Part shown: one piece after another, positions 52,466 to 62,651 of the stretch | Layout of the letters: every line of letters begins with the position of its first letter | How positions within the stretch are numbered: the stretch's first letter is position 1 | Assembly (NCBI GenBank): GCA_949316235.1 | Contig: OX438757.1 | Coordinates: 18,500,005 to 18,564,004 of the forward strand | Direction of reading: 5' to 3' | Length of the DNA stretch: 64,000 nucleotides | From: Oegoconia quadripuncta | Taxonomy: Eukaryota > Arthropoda > Insecta > Lepidoptera > Autostichidae | Program-made: the position numbers and the translations under genes | The notes under the pieces: model-generated | The model's database searches: none | Told to the model about the DNA's origin: nothing | What the model saw: the letters and a program-made list of their open reading frames with translations, nothing else

Positions 52466-52904
52466 CCCCACTCAATTATATATGTTTATATAACCATCAG
52501 GTTCAAGTAATAACCAATTAAAGAGTAAACTTACTCGACCGGAAAAACTCGACTTCCGATGAAATGTAAACAATGGAAAACAACCCAAGGCGTTTAAAGT
52601 AAACGTGGAATTTACAGATAAAACATAGCAAAAGCATGCACCATATTGTTGCTACGACAGAAGAGAACTCGTATTAATGAATTTCTAAAAAAACAAATTG
52701 GCGCAAATGTGTGTAATAAATTTTGTTACAATACTAATTAAGAGGGGTTATCGCCACACGGCATTAAATACAAACTTTCAGTCCAAATTTTTCGTAAAGA
52801 ATTACACCGATTCTAATGAAACTTTATACGTATAAGCAATATAGATCTAAAAAGTTAATAGAAAACATTTTCGAAATATCGAATTCAAAAGAATATATTC
52901 AAAC
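52466..52904. other. No recognised feature
   Basis: AT-rich, no frame or repeat matched. Confidence 0.4.
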
Positions 52905-53100
52905 TTCAAACTTCAAAGCATTTATTTCAACGTAAGATACATGATATCATTTTGTTGAATGTCAATTTAAATCTATTGGAAATAAAAATAGGGCTAAAGC
53001 AATTGTCGGTCAGTCAGTATGTCCAAGCTACCATCGCATCGGAAAGGGAAATCATCTGTGGGAAAAGAAACGGCGCAAGAAAACGGAAAGGAGTTCATAA
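52905..53100 (-). repeat. Family G retroelement 3' end
   Basis: TTCAAACTTCAAACTTCAAA (tail), CATTTATTTCAACGTAAGAT and GTATGTCCAAGCTACCATCG. Confidence 0.6.
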
Positions 53101-53154
53101 ATTTCCCACGGGATGAGAAAAACAAGACTTACTGTAACAAATAAACGATTGATA

Positions 53155-53820
53155 TGCTACTCTGCTCTGTTCTGATCTGTTCTGCTCTGTTCTGTTCTGC
53201 TCTTTTCTGCTCTGCTTTGCTCCGCTTTGCTCCCATCTGCTCTGCTTCGCTCTACACTGTTCTGCTCTGCTCTACTAATCTCTACTCAGTTCTAGTATTA
53301 CAATGTATAAATAAATAAATAATAATAAAATAATAAATATCCCTAGACATACACACAACGCCATCTAGTTCCACAGTAAGCAACTATAGGCTTGTGTTGT
53401 GGATACCAGATGGTTGATATACTACATAAATACATTTTTTTTGTAAATAAATACTTATTATAAATGAAAACATCCATAACTCGGGTACACATGTCCGTAT
53501 TCATCACACAACCATATGTCCCTAGCGGGATTCGAACCCGCAACCTTTTGGTATAGTGGTCAGAGTTGATAACCACTACACCCAGCAGGTCGTCGCTGTC
53601 GTCGTGTATGGCTTGGTTTATGTGACGTTCCATCATATACTATTTTGTTCTGTTCTGTTCTGCTCTGTTCTACTCTGTTCTGCTCTGCTTTGCTCCGCTT
53701 TGCTCCTATCTGCTCTGATTAGCTCTACACTGTTCTGCTCTGCTCTACTAATCTCTACTCAGTTCTAGTATTTCTATGTATGGCTTGGTTTATGTGACGT
53801 TCCAGCATATACTATAAATA
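53155..53820. repeat. Tandem duplication of a CTCTG-rich block, first copy split by SINE A
   Basis: Block 1 (53155-53304 and 53596-53645) and block 2 (53646-53820) share the run of TTCTGCTCTG units, TACACTGTTCTGCTCTGCTC, ATCTCTACTCAGTTCTAGTA and then GGCTTGGTTTATGTGACGTT. The SINE lies between TGTAT and TGTATGGCTTGG of block 1. Confidence 0.85.
53305..53595 (-). mobile_element. SINE family A, full length
   Basis: AATAAATAAATAATAATAAA tail, perfect inverse B box (GGGATTCGAACCCGC), head ending CACCCAGCAGGTCGTCG. TGTAT occurs on both sides, a probable target duplication. Confidence 0.9.
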
Positions 53821-54300
53821 AATATGTCAATTACTAACACAAACGACTGAAAATGATTCTTCAATCGTTGGGAATTCTATCTCCAACATTTAGTAGTGGA
53901 AAACATGAAGTAGTTGCGATCTTGTCTTGATTTATAGCTATTACACAATGCCCCTATAATTAGAGAGAGACAAACATCGCAATTAGACGTTTACACGTTT
54001 CGTGTAATTCGTAACATTTTTTCTCTTTAATTGATGCTATTACATGCCTCTTGTGGTTATCATGTGACATCTTGTATCTGAAAGGTATTTTAAATAATCT
54101 TTGTTTCATTTTTTAAAAATATAGTAAGTATATATTAAGTATAATAGTAAGTATCATGATGAAATGTATGTTTGTTTGCTAGAAAAATGTACAAAATCGG
54201 ACTTATTCCATCAGGAATCTCTTCCAATTGATCTAACATTGTATAAGCCATGTTGGTTACACAAGAATGCACTTAAATATGCACCTAATTAATTAAACTA
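53821..54300. other. No recognised feature
   Basis: AT-rich, short ATAGTAAGTAT repeats at about 54122-54157. Confidence 0.4.
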
Positions 54301-54319
54301 TTTACTCTAATTTTTCAAG

Positions 54320-54645
54320 TGGGCGTACATCGCCAAATCCGAAACTATAAGAAATAGCGAAAGGTACTAAAATAAAGGCAAATTTGAATGTTTATATTAC
54401 ATTAGTACCCCAGATATTAAAAATTTGAAATTAGAACTTCCCTTAAAGTTTGCGTACGTCATTACTTCCCAGAATTCGTTCCTCATTAGCAACACTATCG
54501 AATGCTGTAATACAGTGTGTGTGTGTTTTTTTTTTCAATATAAACGGGCTCGATTCCTAGCTAGGAATATTGATTTTTCAAAAATCCTATGATGTAGTCT
54601 GAGTACCTTTCGCTATTTCTTATAGTTTCGGATTTGGCGATCTTT
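54320..54645. mobile_element. MITE-like element with about 40-bp inverted repeats
   Basis: ATCGCCAAATCCGAAACTAT and on to AAGGTACT (54330-54369) is exactly inverted at 54602-54641. A related single arm is at 50085. The interior has GGGCTCGATTCCTAGCTAGG. Confidence 0.65.
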
Positions 54646-55021
54646 TCGAAGCAGTCGGGTAAAAAATTAGGGAATGCCCATTGGATTTACATCGTATTTT
54701 ATAATACAGAGGAATATAAAAAAAAACATTTTTCAGCTTTAACACCAACTTTTTGCATTTTTTTCAGCCAGTCTCCGTGCACCTCGGACCTTGCACGATC
54801 GATCATCTTACCCTTCCAGTCTCACGAGGATGAACGATGGCATCCGCGGCACCATTAATGAAGTGTCCATTAACGGAATTGGAAACATCTTTAGAGAAAT
54901 TGGAACTCTATGCATGTGCATGAACATTGTTTAGCAAATATTTATAGTGGAAATTAGGTAGAGACTCGATAGAGTGGTTTAAATCGTTTGCTTTAAATGT
55001 GTGTCGTGACGTGATAACCTG
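54646..55021. other. No recognised feature
   Basis: Nothing matched. The frame at 54634-54858 starts inside the preceding inverted repeat and is not convincing. Confidence 0.4.
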
Positions 55022-55285
55022 CGACGACCTTTTTGGTGTAGTGGTTAGAAACTGACTGTTTTACCAAGAGGTCGCGGGTTCGAATCCCGCTAAGGGCATA
55101 TGTTTGTATGATGAATACAGACATGTGTTTTCGAGTTATGGATGTTTTTCATTTATATGTGCATTTATTTACAAAAAAAAAATGTATTCATGTAGTTTAT
55201 CAACCATCTAGTATCCATAACAAAAGTGTAGATGCTTACTGTGGACCTAGATGGCGCTGTGTGTATGTTGTAAAGATGTTTTATT
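55022..55285 (+). mobile_element. SINE family A, full length
   Basis: CGACGACCTTTTTGGTGTAG, B box GGGTTCGAATCCCGC, body, and an end at GTTGTAAAGATGTTTTATTA. Confidence 0.88.
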
Positions 55286-55309
55286 ATATAACTTAGAGTT
55301 GTCTTGCAG

Positions 55310-55480
55310 TATCTTTTTACCCGACTGTTCAAGGAAGCAGGGTAATATTTTTCGAGTGTATCTCTGATATATGTATGGCCGTTGCTTTGCCGTATCCTGT
55401 AGCTTAAACAGCTTGACCGATTTCGAAGTGTATGGTGTCGTTAGATTCGTCTTGGTATCCGGAATGTCATAGGATACGTT
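55310..55480 (+). repeat. Family J repeat
   Basis: TTTTTACCCGACTGTTCAAG, TTTTTCGAGTGTATCTCTGA and GACCGATTTCGAAGTGTATG, as at 26805. Confidence 0.5.
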
Positions 55481-56540
55481 TTATTTATTTATTTATTTAA
55501 TGATTTATTTGGAATCACAGCCATAATTACAAATTTAAAATATAAGTTGTACATTTAGAAGCCAAATTAGATCTCAGTAAGTTTATACATAGCTTATTAT
55601 GTTACCTTATCTATCGAGACATCAAATTGTTGTGTTGACATATGGTAAAACATCTAACATAGCGTCCGCAAATATGAAATATGATGTCGGGTGTTTTGGA
55701 TTTTAAATACCCAAATAGTTATTTCAGATGGCCTCATACCGGGTCATATTCATTGGACTCAAAGCATAGCTGTATCCACAGCTCGTTGGCAGCTAACCTC
55801 GTGTATCAGGATAGCCGGGAGCCTCATCAAATACTAAATAAGTTATTATGTTCACCAAATTTGAGGCCAAACATGACTTGGTGATCTAGACATTATTGAG
55901 CTACCACAAATTTTTATCCCTAGGGACTAAACTACGTTTACTTTATAATAGTGTTTTTGCTAGAAATGCCTTAGTTAGCGTTTAGAAGAAATGGGTTGGT
56001 TGTATTCTTTTTCAGCTCATCTATTCGAAAGACAATGATTGGTTCAAATTAAATCAAATCAACATTCACACCCAATAAACGCAAATAAAAACAGTTTTGA
56101 ATTTGGAACACGGAACATGATTAATGTTTCTTACATGGACTTAATAAATACTACGTAGTTCCTTGGCATGATTCTGCCAAAGAGATCGAACTACAATAAT
56201 ATACTAAAAAAAAACGCGCGATCTAGGCAGCTATTTGTTCACATTTTAACATTACATAGTTTTTAAAAATAATAACTCGTAAATATTTACATAAAAAGCG
56301 CTTCTTGTTTTTTTGTCATAGAGTGAGATGAAAAGTATCACTAGATTGCAAAATTATTTTTTTACCTCGAGCGTTGTACATTGAATCCCTCGCTTCACTC
56401 AAGTTTCTACTTAAGAGCCTTCTACTCTAGAATCCCTTGTTTCACTCTAAATTCAAAATATCGCCCTTGCCTTAAAAATATTATTTTGCTCCCTTGTTGC
56501 AATCTACTATTTTCGTGCCGAAATCACACAGCACCTCTTT
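55481..56540. other. No gene; scattered short repeat words
   Basis: TTTATTTATTTATTTAATGA at 55482 looks like an inverted retroelement tail. TGATGTCGGGTGTTTTGGAT at about 55683 resembles 22575. Nothing else assignable. Confidence 0.35.
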
Positions 56541-56549
56541 TTTTTTTTC

Positions 56550-56885
56550 TTAATGATTGACTGGATTCGCGTTTGACCACAATCTAACCTGATGGAAAGT
56601 GACGATGTGGTCGAAGATGAAGCACGCGAACCCAGTAAATGCCTATTCACTCTGCTCTTGAAGATCCCAAAGTTGTGGGATTCAGGAAAGACTGACGCCG
56701 GAAGGGAGTTCCATGCCTTGGCTGTTCGGCTGATGAATGAAGAATCGAACTTCTTAGTGCGAATGTTCGGTTTATTAACTATATACGGTGGAATCCCTCC
56801 CCACGCCTAGTGGTTCGAAGATGGAAGGGTGACGGTGGAATAAGATTATGTAATTCCAACGCACACTCCCCGAAATGCATCCTGT
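56550..56885 (-). pseudogene. Jockey-like LINE ORF2 carboxyl end
   Basis: Inverse of codons for FDSSFISRTAKAWNSLPASV, then IFKSRVNRHLLGSRASSSTT (approximate), with a T run at 56536-56549 as the poly(A) end. Over 90% similar by eye to 26988-27310. Confidence 0.7.
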
Positions 56886-57139
56886 AAAAAACTGTAAAAG
56901 ACTGTGACCTTAAACTTTATTATATATCCGCAATCTTGACTACACAAATAAGGTAGTAAACCATTTCACTCGCCCCACCGGCTTAGATTATGGAAGTAGT
57001 CGTATAATGCGGAATCAAGCGACACATACATAATTGTCACATTTGCAAGCCCAAACGTCTAATCCAGGAACTGGTATCGACATATTCGAAATATCGATAT
57101 TCTCTCTACATTTACCAAATGATTGATAAAAATACCGAT

Positions 57140-57300
57140 AAAATTTATTTCTTTTTACCCTAAGGAAAAAATAGGGCATATTACGTAAGTGATAAGGCAT
57201 AGGTGGGTTTAACTTTTTTTTCAAAACCGAGTAAAGTATTGTGTCAACTGACGGTCGCGTTTGAAGCCAATTTCATATAGAGAATTACGATATCACCAGA
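57140..57300. repeat. Family M repeat
   Basis: TTTTACCCTAAGGAAAAAAT, AGGGCATATTACGTAAGTGA and GTCAACTGACGGTCGCGTTT. Confidence 0.45.
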
Positions 57301-57529
57301 CAGTGACGTCACCAGATTTACTGTCTGCGACCCAATCGGGGATTCGCCGATATTTATTTTATTATTTTGTGCAACCCAGAAAATACAGAAATATCTTTAA
57401 ATAATTATCGTTATTTTTATCGATTATTTTTAAAAACAAGGTGATGTACTACAAAGTAAAACCAGACACAAAAGTAGACTTCTTTACCCTTTGGTTAGAA
57501 TTGACATGTATAAGAAAAATAGGTGTGCA

Positions 57530-57640
57530 TGGAAGAGATCGCCGTAAGCGATAAGGCCGCCTAATTTGTAGTTTCTATAAGATATTTAAATGTACCTTCC
57601 TTATTTAAACAATAAAGTGTATTTGATTGATTGATTGAAA
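57530..57640 (+). repeat. Family F 3' end, plus strand
   Basis: GGAAGAGATCGCCGTAAGCG, ATAAGGCCGCCTAATTTGTA and AATAAAGTGTATTTGATTGATTGATTG. Shows the normal 5'-to-3' order of the family, with an AATAAA signal and tandem tail. Confidence 0.65.
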
Positions 57641-57644
57641 TAAT

Positions 57645-57780
57645 TCTGTATGGCAATTAAAATATTTAATAATATGACTGATATTTTTAAAACATTACCA
57701 CTAAATCAATTTAAACGTAGACTCTTCGAATGGCTTCTGGACAAACGCTATTACGAAGGAATTTCTCAACGATAAATTTA
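57645..57780 (+). pseudogene. LINE ORF2 carboxyl end
   Basis: Reads IFNNMTDIFKTLPLNQFKRR and LFEWLLDKRYYEGISQR before TAA. A CR1/Jockey-type tail with no upstream domain. Confidence 0.6.
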
Positions 57781-57825
57781 AAATCTGCTGCTGCACTGCT
57801 GGAGAATCCCTCATCGCTCAGGCTA

Positions 57826-57977
57826 CCCTACTTATTCTGGGGTGGACACCTTCCTCAAAGGCCGGCAACGCATCTGTGACCCTTTTGGTGTTGCGGGTGT
57901 CCATAGGCGGCGGTGATTGCTTTCCATCAGGTGACCCGCATGCTCGTTTGCCGCCCTCTCATATAAAAAAAAAAAAT
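57826..57977 (+). mobile_element. LINE family T 3' end
   Basis: CTTATTCTGGGGTGGACACC to CTCTCATATAAAAAAAAAAAA. Near-identical to 2137-2293. Confidence 0.75.
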
Positions 57978-58185
57978 TTTAAATGCAACCATAAATTCAA
58001 GCTTGACATGGATAAATTGGATTATATTAATAAAAAGAAATATGACATTGCGTATTAATTAGTAATTAAGAATTATTGAATTTTTTTTATGGCTTTTGTT
58101 TAATCTCAATGTTTAAATGCCGATTTAGTAGAATATAGAAACTAATCTAAGATTATAACGCCTGTACCTACATGACTATTATTTT

Positions 58186-58372
58186 TTTTTTATTGTACAA
58201 CGGGTTGGTACTTGACCTCAATCACACCTGATGTTAAGTGAAGATGAGGTCGAATGTGGAAGCGTACTGACCCGACAACCCCAACACATTTGGATGACTG
58301 ACTATCTTATCTCTGACAACCGGAACACAACAATGCTATTAACATTGCTGCTTGGAGGCAGATTTAGATTTA
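58186..58372 (-). mobile_element. SINE family C, 3' half
   Basis: Starts at the A-run end (CAACGGGTTGGTACTTGACC) and stops at the GGCAGATTTAGAT block. Variant three of the 3' marker, as at 47652. Confidence 0.8.
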
Positions 58373-58578
58373 GATTCTTATGTAAATAAATGATTACTTA
58401 CTTACTTAAATTTTGATAACATTCTCATACTAGTCATTCTCATCGATCCATTCCCAAACCATTTTTTTTTTTGATTGATTGATTGAATTATTTGACCAAT
58501 TTTTTATTTATAATATTACTTATTGACTAAAATTTGTTATTACTTAGTTTGTCTCACTATTTACTTTTATAATGATTA

Positions 58579-58700
58579 TTATTTAATTTATTTAATTTAT
58601 TTAATTTATTTAATTTATTTAATTTATTTAATTTATTTAATTTATTTAATTTATTTAATTTATTTAATTTATTTAATTTATTTATTTATTTATTTATTTG
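58579..58700 (-). repeat. 9-bp array (ATTTAATTT), about 12 units
   Basis: Uniform units followed by TTTATTTATTTATTTATTTGGAAG, so it lies at the tail of the family O element to its right. Confidence 0.9.
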
Positions 58701-58800
58701 GAAGACCAACAGCATTTGTAGTAACTTAGACATGTATGTAACAACAGTAAGCCAATTACAGGTCCTCACTGATAATAACAAATTAGCATTATAATATCCA
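58701..58800 (-). repeat. Family O fragment
   Basis: GGAAGACCAACAGCATTTGT and AGCCAATTACAGGTCCTCAC, as at 11220-11300. Confidence 0.5.
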
Positions 58801-59286
58801 GCACAGCACTGTGGTGACTTACGTGTAGGGTAGGGTATAAACAACGTAGGGTAAATAGTGAATTTCCACCTAATTATTTTTTTAAAAGAACTGTAATGAA
58901 AAATGAGAATCTGTAATTGGCATGACTTTGGCTTATAAATTTTGTGTAATACTCTTTATAATGATGCTGTTGATTCTGTATTATCAATAAAAAAAAGTTC
59001 GGTATGCCTTTTTTATCGATATTTAAATTCCCAGACTAATCACACCTTTTTGTATGACATTGGTATGGCGCACACTTTGCAAATATAGCGACCGAATGAC
59101 CTTATCAATTGTTTCCTTATGTGCAGAATTTTAATTCGCAAGGCCTTCCGCATGTGTGAACAACTCGTCATTTAGATATGCTTTAACGTTTAGCTGTAAC
59201 TCTTGAGGCTATTTTTAGTTTAATACCATTGGTAATCTAATTTAGTAGATATATCGTTGGTGGACAGGAAATCATTGGTATGATAT
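58801..59286. other. No recognised feature
   Basis: AT-rich, nothing matched. Confidence 0.4.
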
Positions 59287-59362
59287 TATGCCCCTAGCAG
59301 GATTTGAACCCGCGACCATTTAGTATAGTGGCAGTTTCCAACCACTACACCAAACAAGTCGT
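59287..59362 (-). mobile_element. SINE family A head only
   Basis: TTATGCCCCTAGCAGGATTT (B box with one change) to CACCAAACAAGTCGTC. The body and tail are missing. Confidence 0.75.
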
Positions 59363-59827
59363 CTAATACAATGAAGTGCATTTGGTTTTGGGTCCTATTT
59401 ACAAGAAATCTAGTTAGGAAATTGGAATTAATCGAAGTTGAAATAGTTCGATTCCGATTTTGTGGATTGGAAGGTCCCGATCGCAAATTCGAAATTCAGA
59501 AAGTAATTCGTCATACATTGCTGGGAGGGTTGGTTATGTTAATTCAAATATCTTTACTCAACCAGCAATGTATGCTGAATTAGTCTCTGCATTTAAGGTG
59601 GCATAGTAAGCGTTTCCTAGCTTCCGATATTTCATACAAATAGAATATTTTATTCTTTTTACGAAAATTGTTGGTATTGTGAACGGTAGGTTTGCGCAGA
59701 TTAGTGATGGATGACGTAACGATGCATATCTACAAAATCCATAGTAAACTACGTCCATATTTGCCATCCCTTTGGTTTATGAATGAAAATGAAAATGAAA
59801 AAAATGAAAAAAATGAAAAAAAAAAAA
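59363..59827. other. No gene; one short inverted repeat
   Basis: CATACATTGCTGG (59512-59524) and CCAGCAATGTATG (59562-59574) could pair around a 37-nt loop. GATGCATATCTACAAAATCC at about 59721 resembles 61080-61100. Confidence 0.4.
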
Positions 59828-60228
59828 TTGGCGTTATGTATGAAGAATTTCATTAAGACTGTTTTCTCCATACAAACATTTTTTTTTTTTTTTTTTGGGA
59901 ACGGCAAATCCAAATTTAGCTAAACTTCGTGTGTATCGGATAACATTAAGTTAAGTATAGGCAGCGTTAATTTTTAAAAGTAACCGCTTTATAAAAGTTT
60001 CAGCGAATCTAAGAAATGATTATGGGAAGCACCTGAAAAGAGCTCTGTTCAATTTTTTTTTATTATATGATTTAGCCCAGAAATTAAGAAATATTTCATG
60101 TGGAACCTTGAAATAATATCCCATTTTCCAAATAAAAAACAAATTTGGATGTAGCTTTGAAAATCGTAGGAATTGGTACATATGATTAACGAAGAAAAAA
60201 AACTCCAATTTCATAGGTAAAGACCCAA
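59828..60228 (+). mobile_element. MITE family D, left end lost
   Basis: The first roughly 20 bp are replaced by an AATGAAAAAAATGAAAAAA stretch. It then follows the family from TTGGCGTTATGTATGAAGAA to GGTAAAGACCCAA plus TA. Confidence 0.83.
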
Positions 60229-60286
60229 TACTATAGATTACGTTACGAAAATCGTTGGTATCAGGCAGGTTCTTGGCAGTGCAGAT

Positions 60287-60457
60287 AAACAACATTCGGA
60301 GGTCGCGGGTTCGATTCCCAGTACATGTTTAAGTACTCTGTTTGGTAGGTGGTAGGGCATTTTAAATGTCTGCCTGGCTAGCTACCACCATTTTATCTAA
60401 ATCTGCCTCCAAACAGCAATGTTATTAGCAATGTTGTGTTCCGGTTGTCAGAGATAT
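60287..60457 (+). mobile_element. SINE family C, left part (split by SINE L)
   Basis: ACATTCGGAGGTCGCGGGTT, CGATTCCCAGTACATGTTTA and on to GGTTGTCAGAGATA. The A box is missing. Resumes at 60935. Confidence 0.82.
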
Positions 60458-60934
60458 CGAATAGCTTAGCGGTAGTTGCTGACGGACATCTTGACTCGTT
60501 CGCGTTGTGGGTATTTAGATAATTATGTTAAGCCCACTTTTGACAATTATTATTTTAAACGAGTATCATTATGATCCATACAATTGCTATACACCACCGT
60601 ACAACATGATCTTTGTAGAATACACACTTATGGTTGTTATTGAAAATTTTTGCACTAGTACCCTACCCTCGCTTTCTCTCGCAGGGCACTAGCTGAAAAT
60701 CAGTGTCTTACCGCTATATAGGTGAGGATCCACACTGATAGATGGCCCATTTGTGGTACAGATACACAAACAACTCTAAGTGTTGTACTTAATTTTAGTT
60801 TTATTTTTAATACTGTGAAATAAGGCTACATTTTCTAAGAATAACACCAAGCAGAATGATTGTTGCGTCGAATATTTTTGTATATGTTTCTGTTATATGC
60901 AAATAAACGCTTTATCTATCTATCTATTTATCAG
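60458..60934 (+). mobile_element. SINE family L, longest copy
   Basis: 477 bp. The 5' end GAATAGCTTAGCGGTAGTTG looks like a tRNA A box (TAGCTTAGCGGTAG), with a weak B-box-like GTTCGCGTT 30 bp on. The middle has AGCTGAAAATCAGTGTCTTA, the end AATAAACGCTTTATCTATCTATC. It interrupts SINE C between GAGATA and AGATAAGATAG, giving a short duplication of AGATA. Confidence 0.7.
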
Positions 60935-61057
60935 ATAAGATAGCCAGTCGCCCAAATGTGTTGGGGTTTCCGGGTCAGTACGCTTCCACCTTCGAACTCA
61001 TTTTCACTTAACATCAGGTGTGATTGAGGTCAAGTACGAACCCGTCGTGCATGAAAA
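60935..61057 (+). mobile_element. SINE family C, right part
   Basis: GATAAGATAGCCAGTCGCCC to CGTCGTGCATGAAAAAAA. GTACGAACCC subfamily. Confidence 0.82.
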
Positions 61058-61480
61058 AAAGATTGGTGATGACGTGATGATCCATATCTACAAACTCCAA
61101 GGTAATCTACGGCCATACTTGTCCATGCAAATTACTTTCCAAGTAATACCAATAACTCCGCAAAAGAGAAAATTACAAAACGTGCTCTTTTATCCGATGA
61201 ATGTGCAATCCAAACTCAATTTATAGCTATATATACACATATAGGTATAAATGTACAAATAAACGGCGCACGCGTCGGGTGCCATGACCTGTCTCAATGC
61301 TACGTTTTCGATGTATACGTTATCTTACACACACTCATAACAGCTGACTCATACCATAGCACAATAACATTAAACAGTTATCCAACTTCGCTTTGAAAAT
61401 TTAATAGAAGCGAGCAAAAGATTTTTTTTTTTTTTTAATTTCTTTTACTGTTTATAATACACACACACATTGAACTTGTT
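61058..61480. other. No recognised gene
   Basis: GATGATCCATATCTACAAAC at 61077 resembles 59720. Otherwise unassigned. Confidence 0.35.
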
Positions 61481-61484
61481 AATT

Positions 61485-61655
61485 ACAATTTACAAGAATT
61501 TGTTAATTTGTTAAAACCAAAAAAAAAAACCGACAGCATATTTGAGTATTTTGCAAGCGCATGTTGGATTTTTTACCATAAAATCTATCCTATGACAAGA
61601 CGAATCGAACATCACCTTGCATATCAAAATCGGTCGAGCCGTTTAGGTTGCTGGA
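61485..61655 (-). repeat. Family J repeat, inverted
   Basis: CCTATGACAAGACGAATCGA and CAAAATCGGTCGAGCCGTTT are the inverse of the family J core at 26880-26930. Confidence 0.4.
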
Positions 61656-61683
61656 GGTTTTTAATTAATTAATTAATAATTTT

Positions 61684-61906
61684 AATATTTCGGACACTTA
61701 CACCAATCATCTAGTCACCAAACTAAGCGAAGCTTGTGCTATGGAAACTAGATAACGGATAAACATACATAAATATTTATATAAACATCCATGACTCGGG
61801 AATAAATGTTTGTATTCATCACACAAACATTTTCCCCTCGCGGGATTCGAACCCGCAACCGTTGGTTTCGCTGACAGGGTCACTATCCACTACACCAATC
61901 GGTCGT
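61684..61906 (-). mobile_element. SINE family B, full length
   Basis: AATATTTCGGACACTTACAC to CACCAATCGGTCGTC, perfect inverse B box (GCGGGATTCGAACCCGC), short AATTAATTAATTAAT tail. Confidence 0.9.
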
Positions 61907-62121
61907 CTTCATCGGAGGTAACATCGAAATCTACATACGTACATACATTCGAAACATTACCCTCCTTCTTGGGGTTGTCGTTTAAAAAAAACATGCATTG
62001 CTTGTGTAGTAATATCTGGCGCCGTCAATCATTGAATGTTTTTTTTATACGCGTGTTTCTGTACTTGGAACGGTACATTAAAAATTCGGTTCCATGTTGT
62101 TTTCAGTTGCTGCAGTCGTTA

Positions 62122-62648
62122 TAGCCTGATTATACCTACCGAGTAGAGTGGCGAGAGAGTAAAAGGACAGTGGGCCGAGACAGTGCTGAGACCGAGTCAG
62201 TTTTACACATGTTTTTGAAATTTCGGTGAGACAGTCAGTCAGTCCAATTCAGACTAGGTCAAGTTATACCTCTCCTGGTAGAAGAATTATCAAAATTGTT
62301 GGCTCAAGAGAAATCTCGTATTTGGACGAGACCATGGATTTTAAGAAGACGAATTACGTGTTGACCTAAGACGTAGGAACGAAATTCGCGGGAAAAGTAA
62401 CGTGTACGCATCGGCCATCGACCGAGTGGCGAGTGATCGCCGAGTGCGCGTGTTCAGGTACACCGAGTGAGCGAGCGAGACAGTGCGGAAAAGCGGGGGG
62501 TGGGTACTCGGCCTAGTAAATAGAATGGGGTCCAAGTGACTCTCTCGGTCCATTGCTAGGCCGAGCGCTCGAGTCTATGTGTTTACAAATACCGAGTGCT
62601 GCCGTGGGCACTGTTTTGCCACTCTACTCGGTAGGTGTAATCAGGCTA
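62122..62648. mobile_element. Harbinger-like MITE with 31-bp inverted ends
   Basis: TAGCCTGATTATACCTACCG (left) against the inverse of CGGTAGGTGTAATCAGGCTA (right), one mismatch over 31 bp, flanked by TTA at 62119-62121 and 62649-62651. GC-richer interior with many CGAGTG/ACCGAG words, which may be subterminal binding sites. No transposase. Confidence 0.82.
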
Positions 62649-62651
62649 TTA

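Noticed and set aside
58523..58729. Frame with YLIYLI repeats
   Set aside because: Translation of the 9-bp AT array.
11343..61906. tRNA genes at each GGGTTCGAATCCC word
   Set aside because: Every case is followed by a SINE body. None folds into a full cloverleaf with an acceptor stem in my reading.
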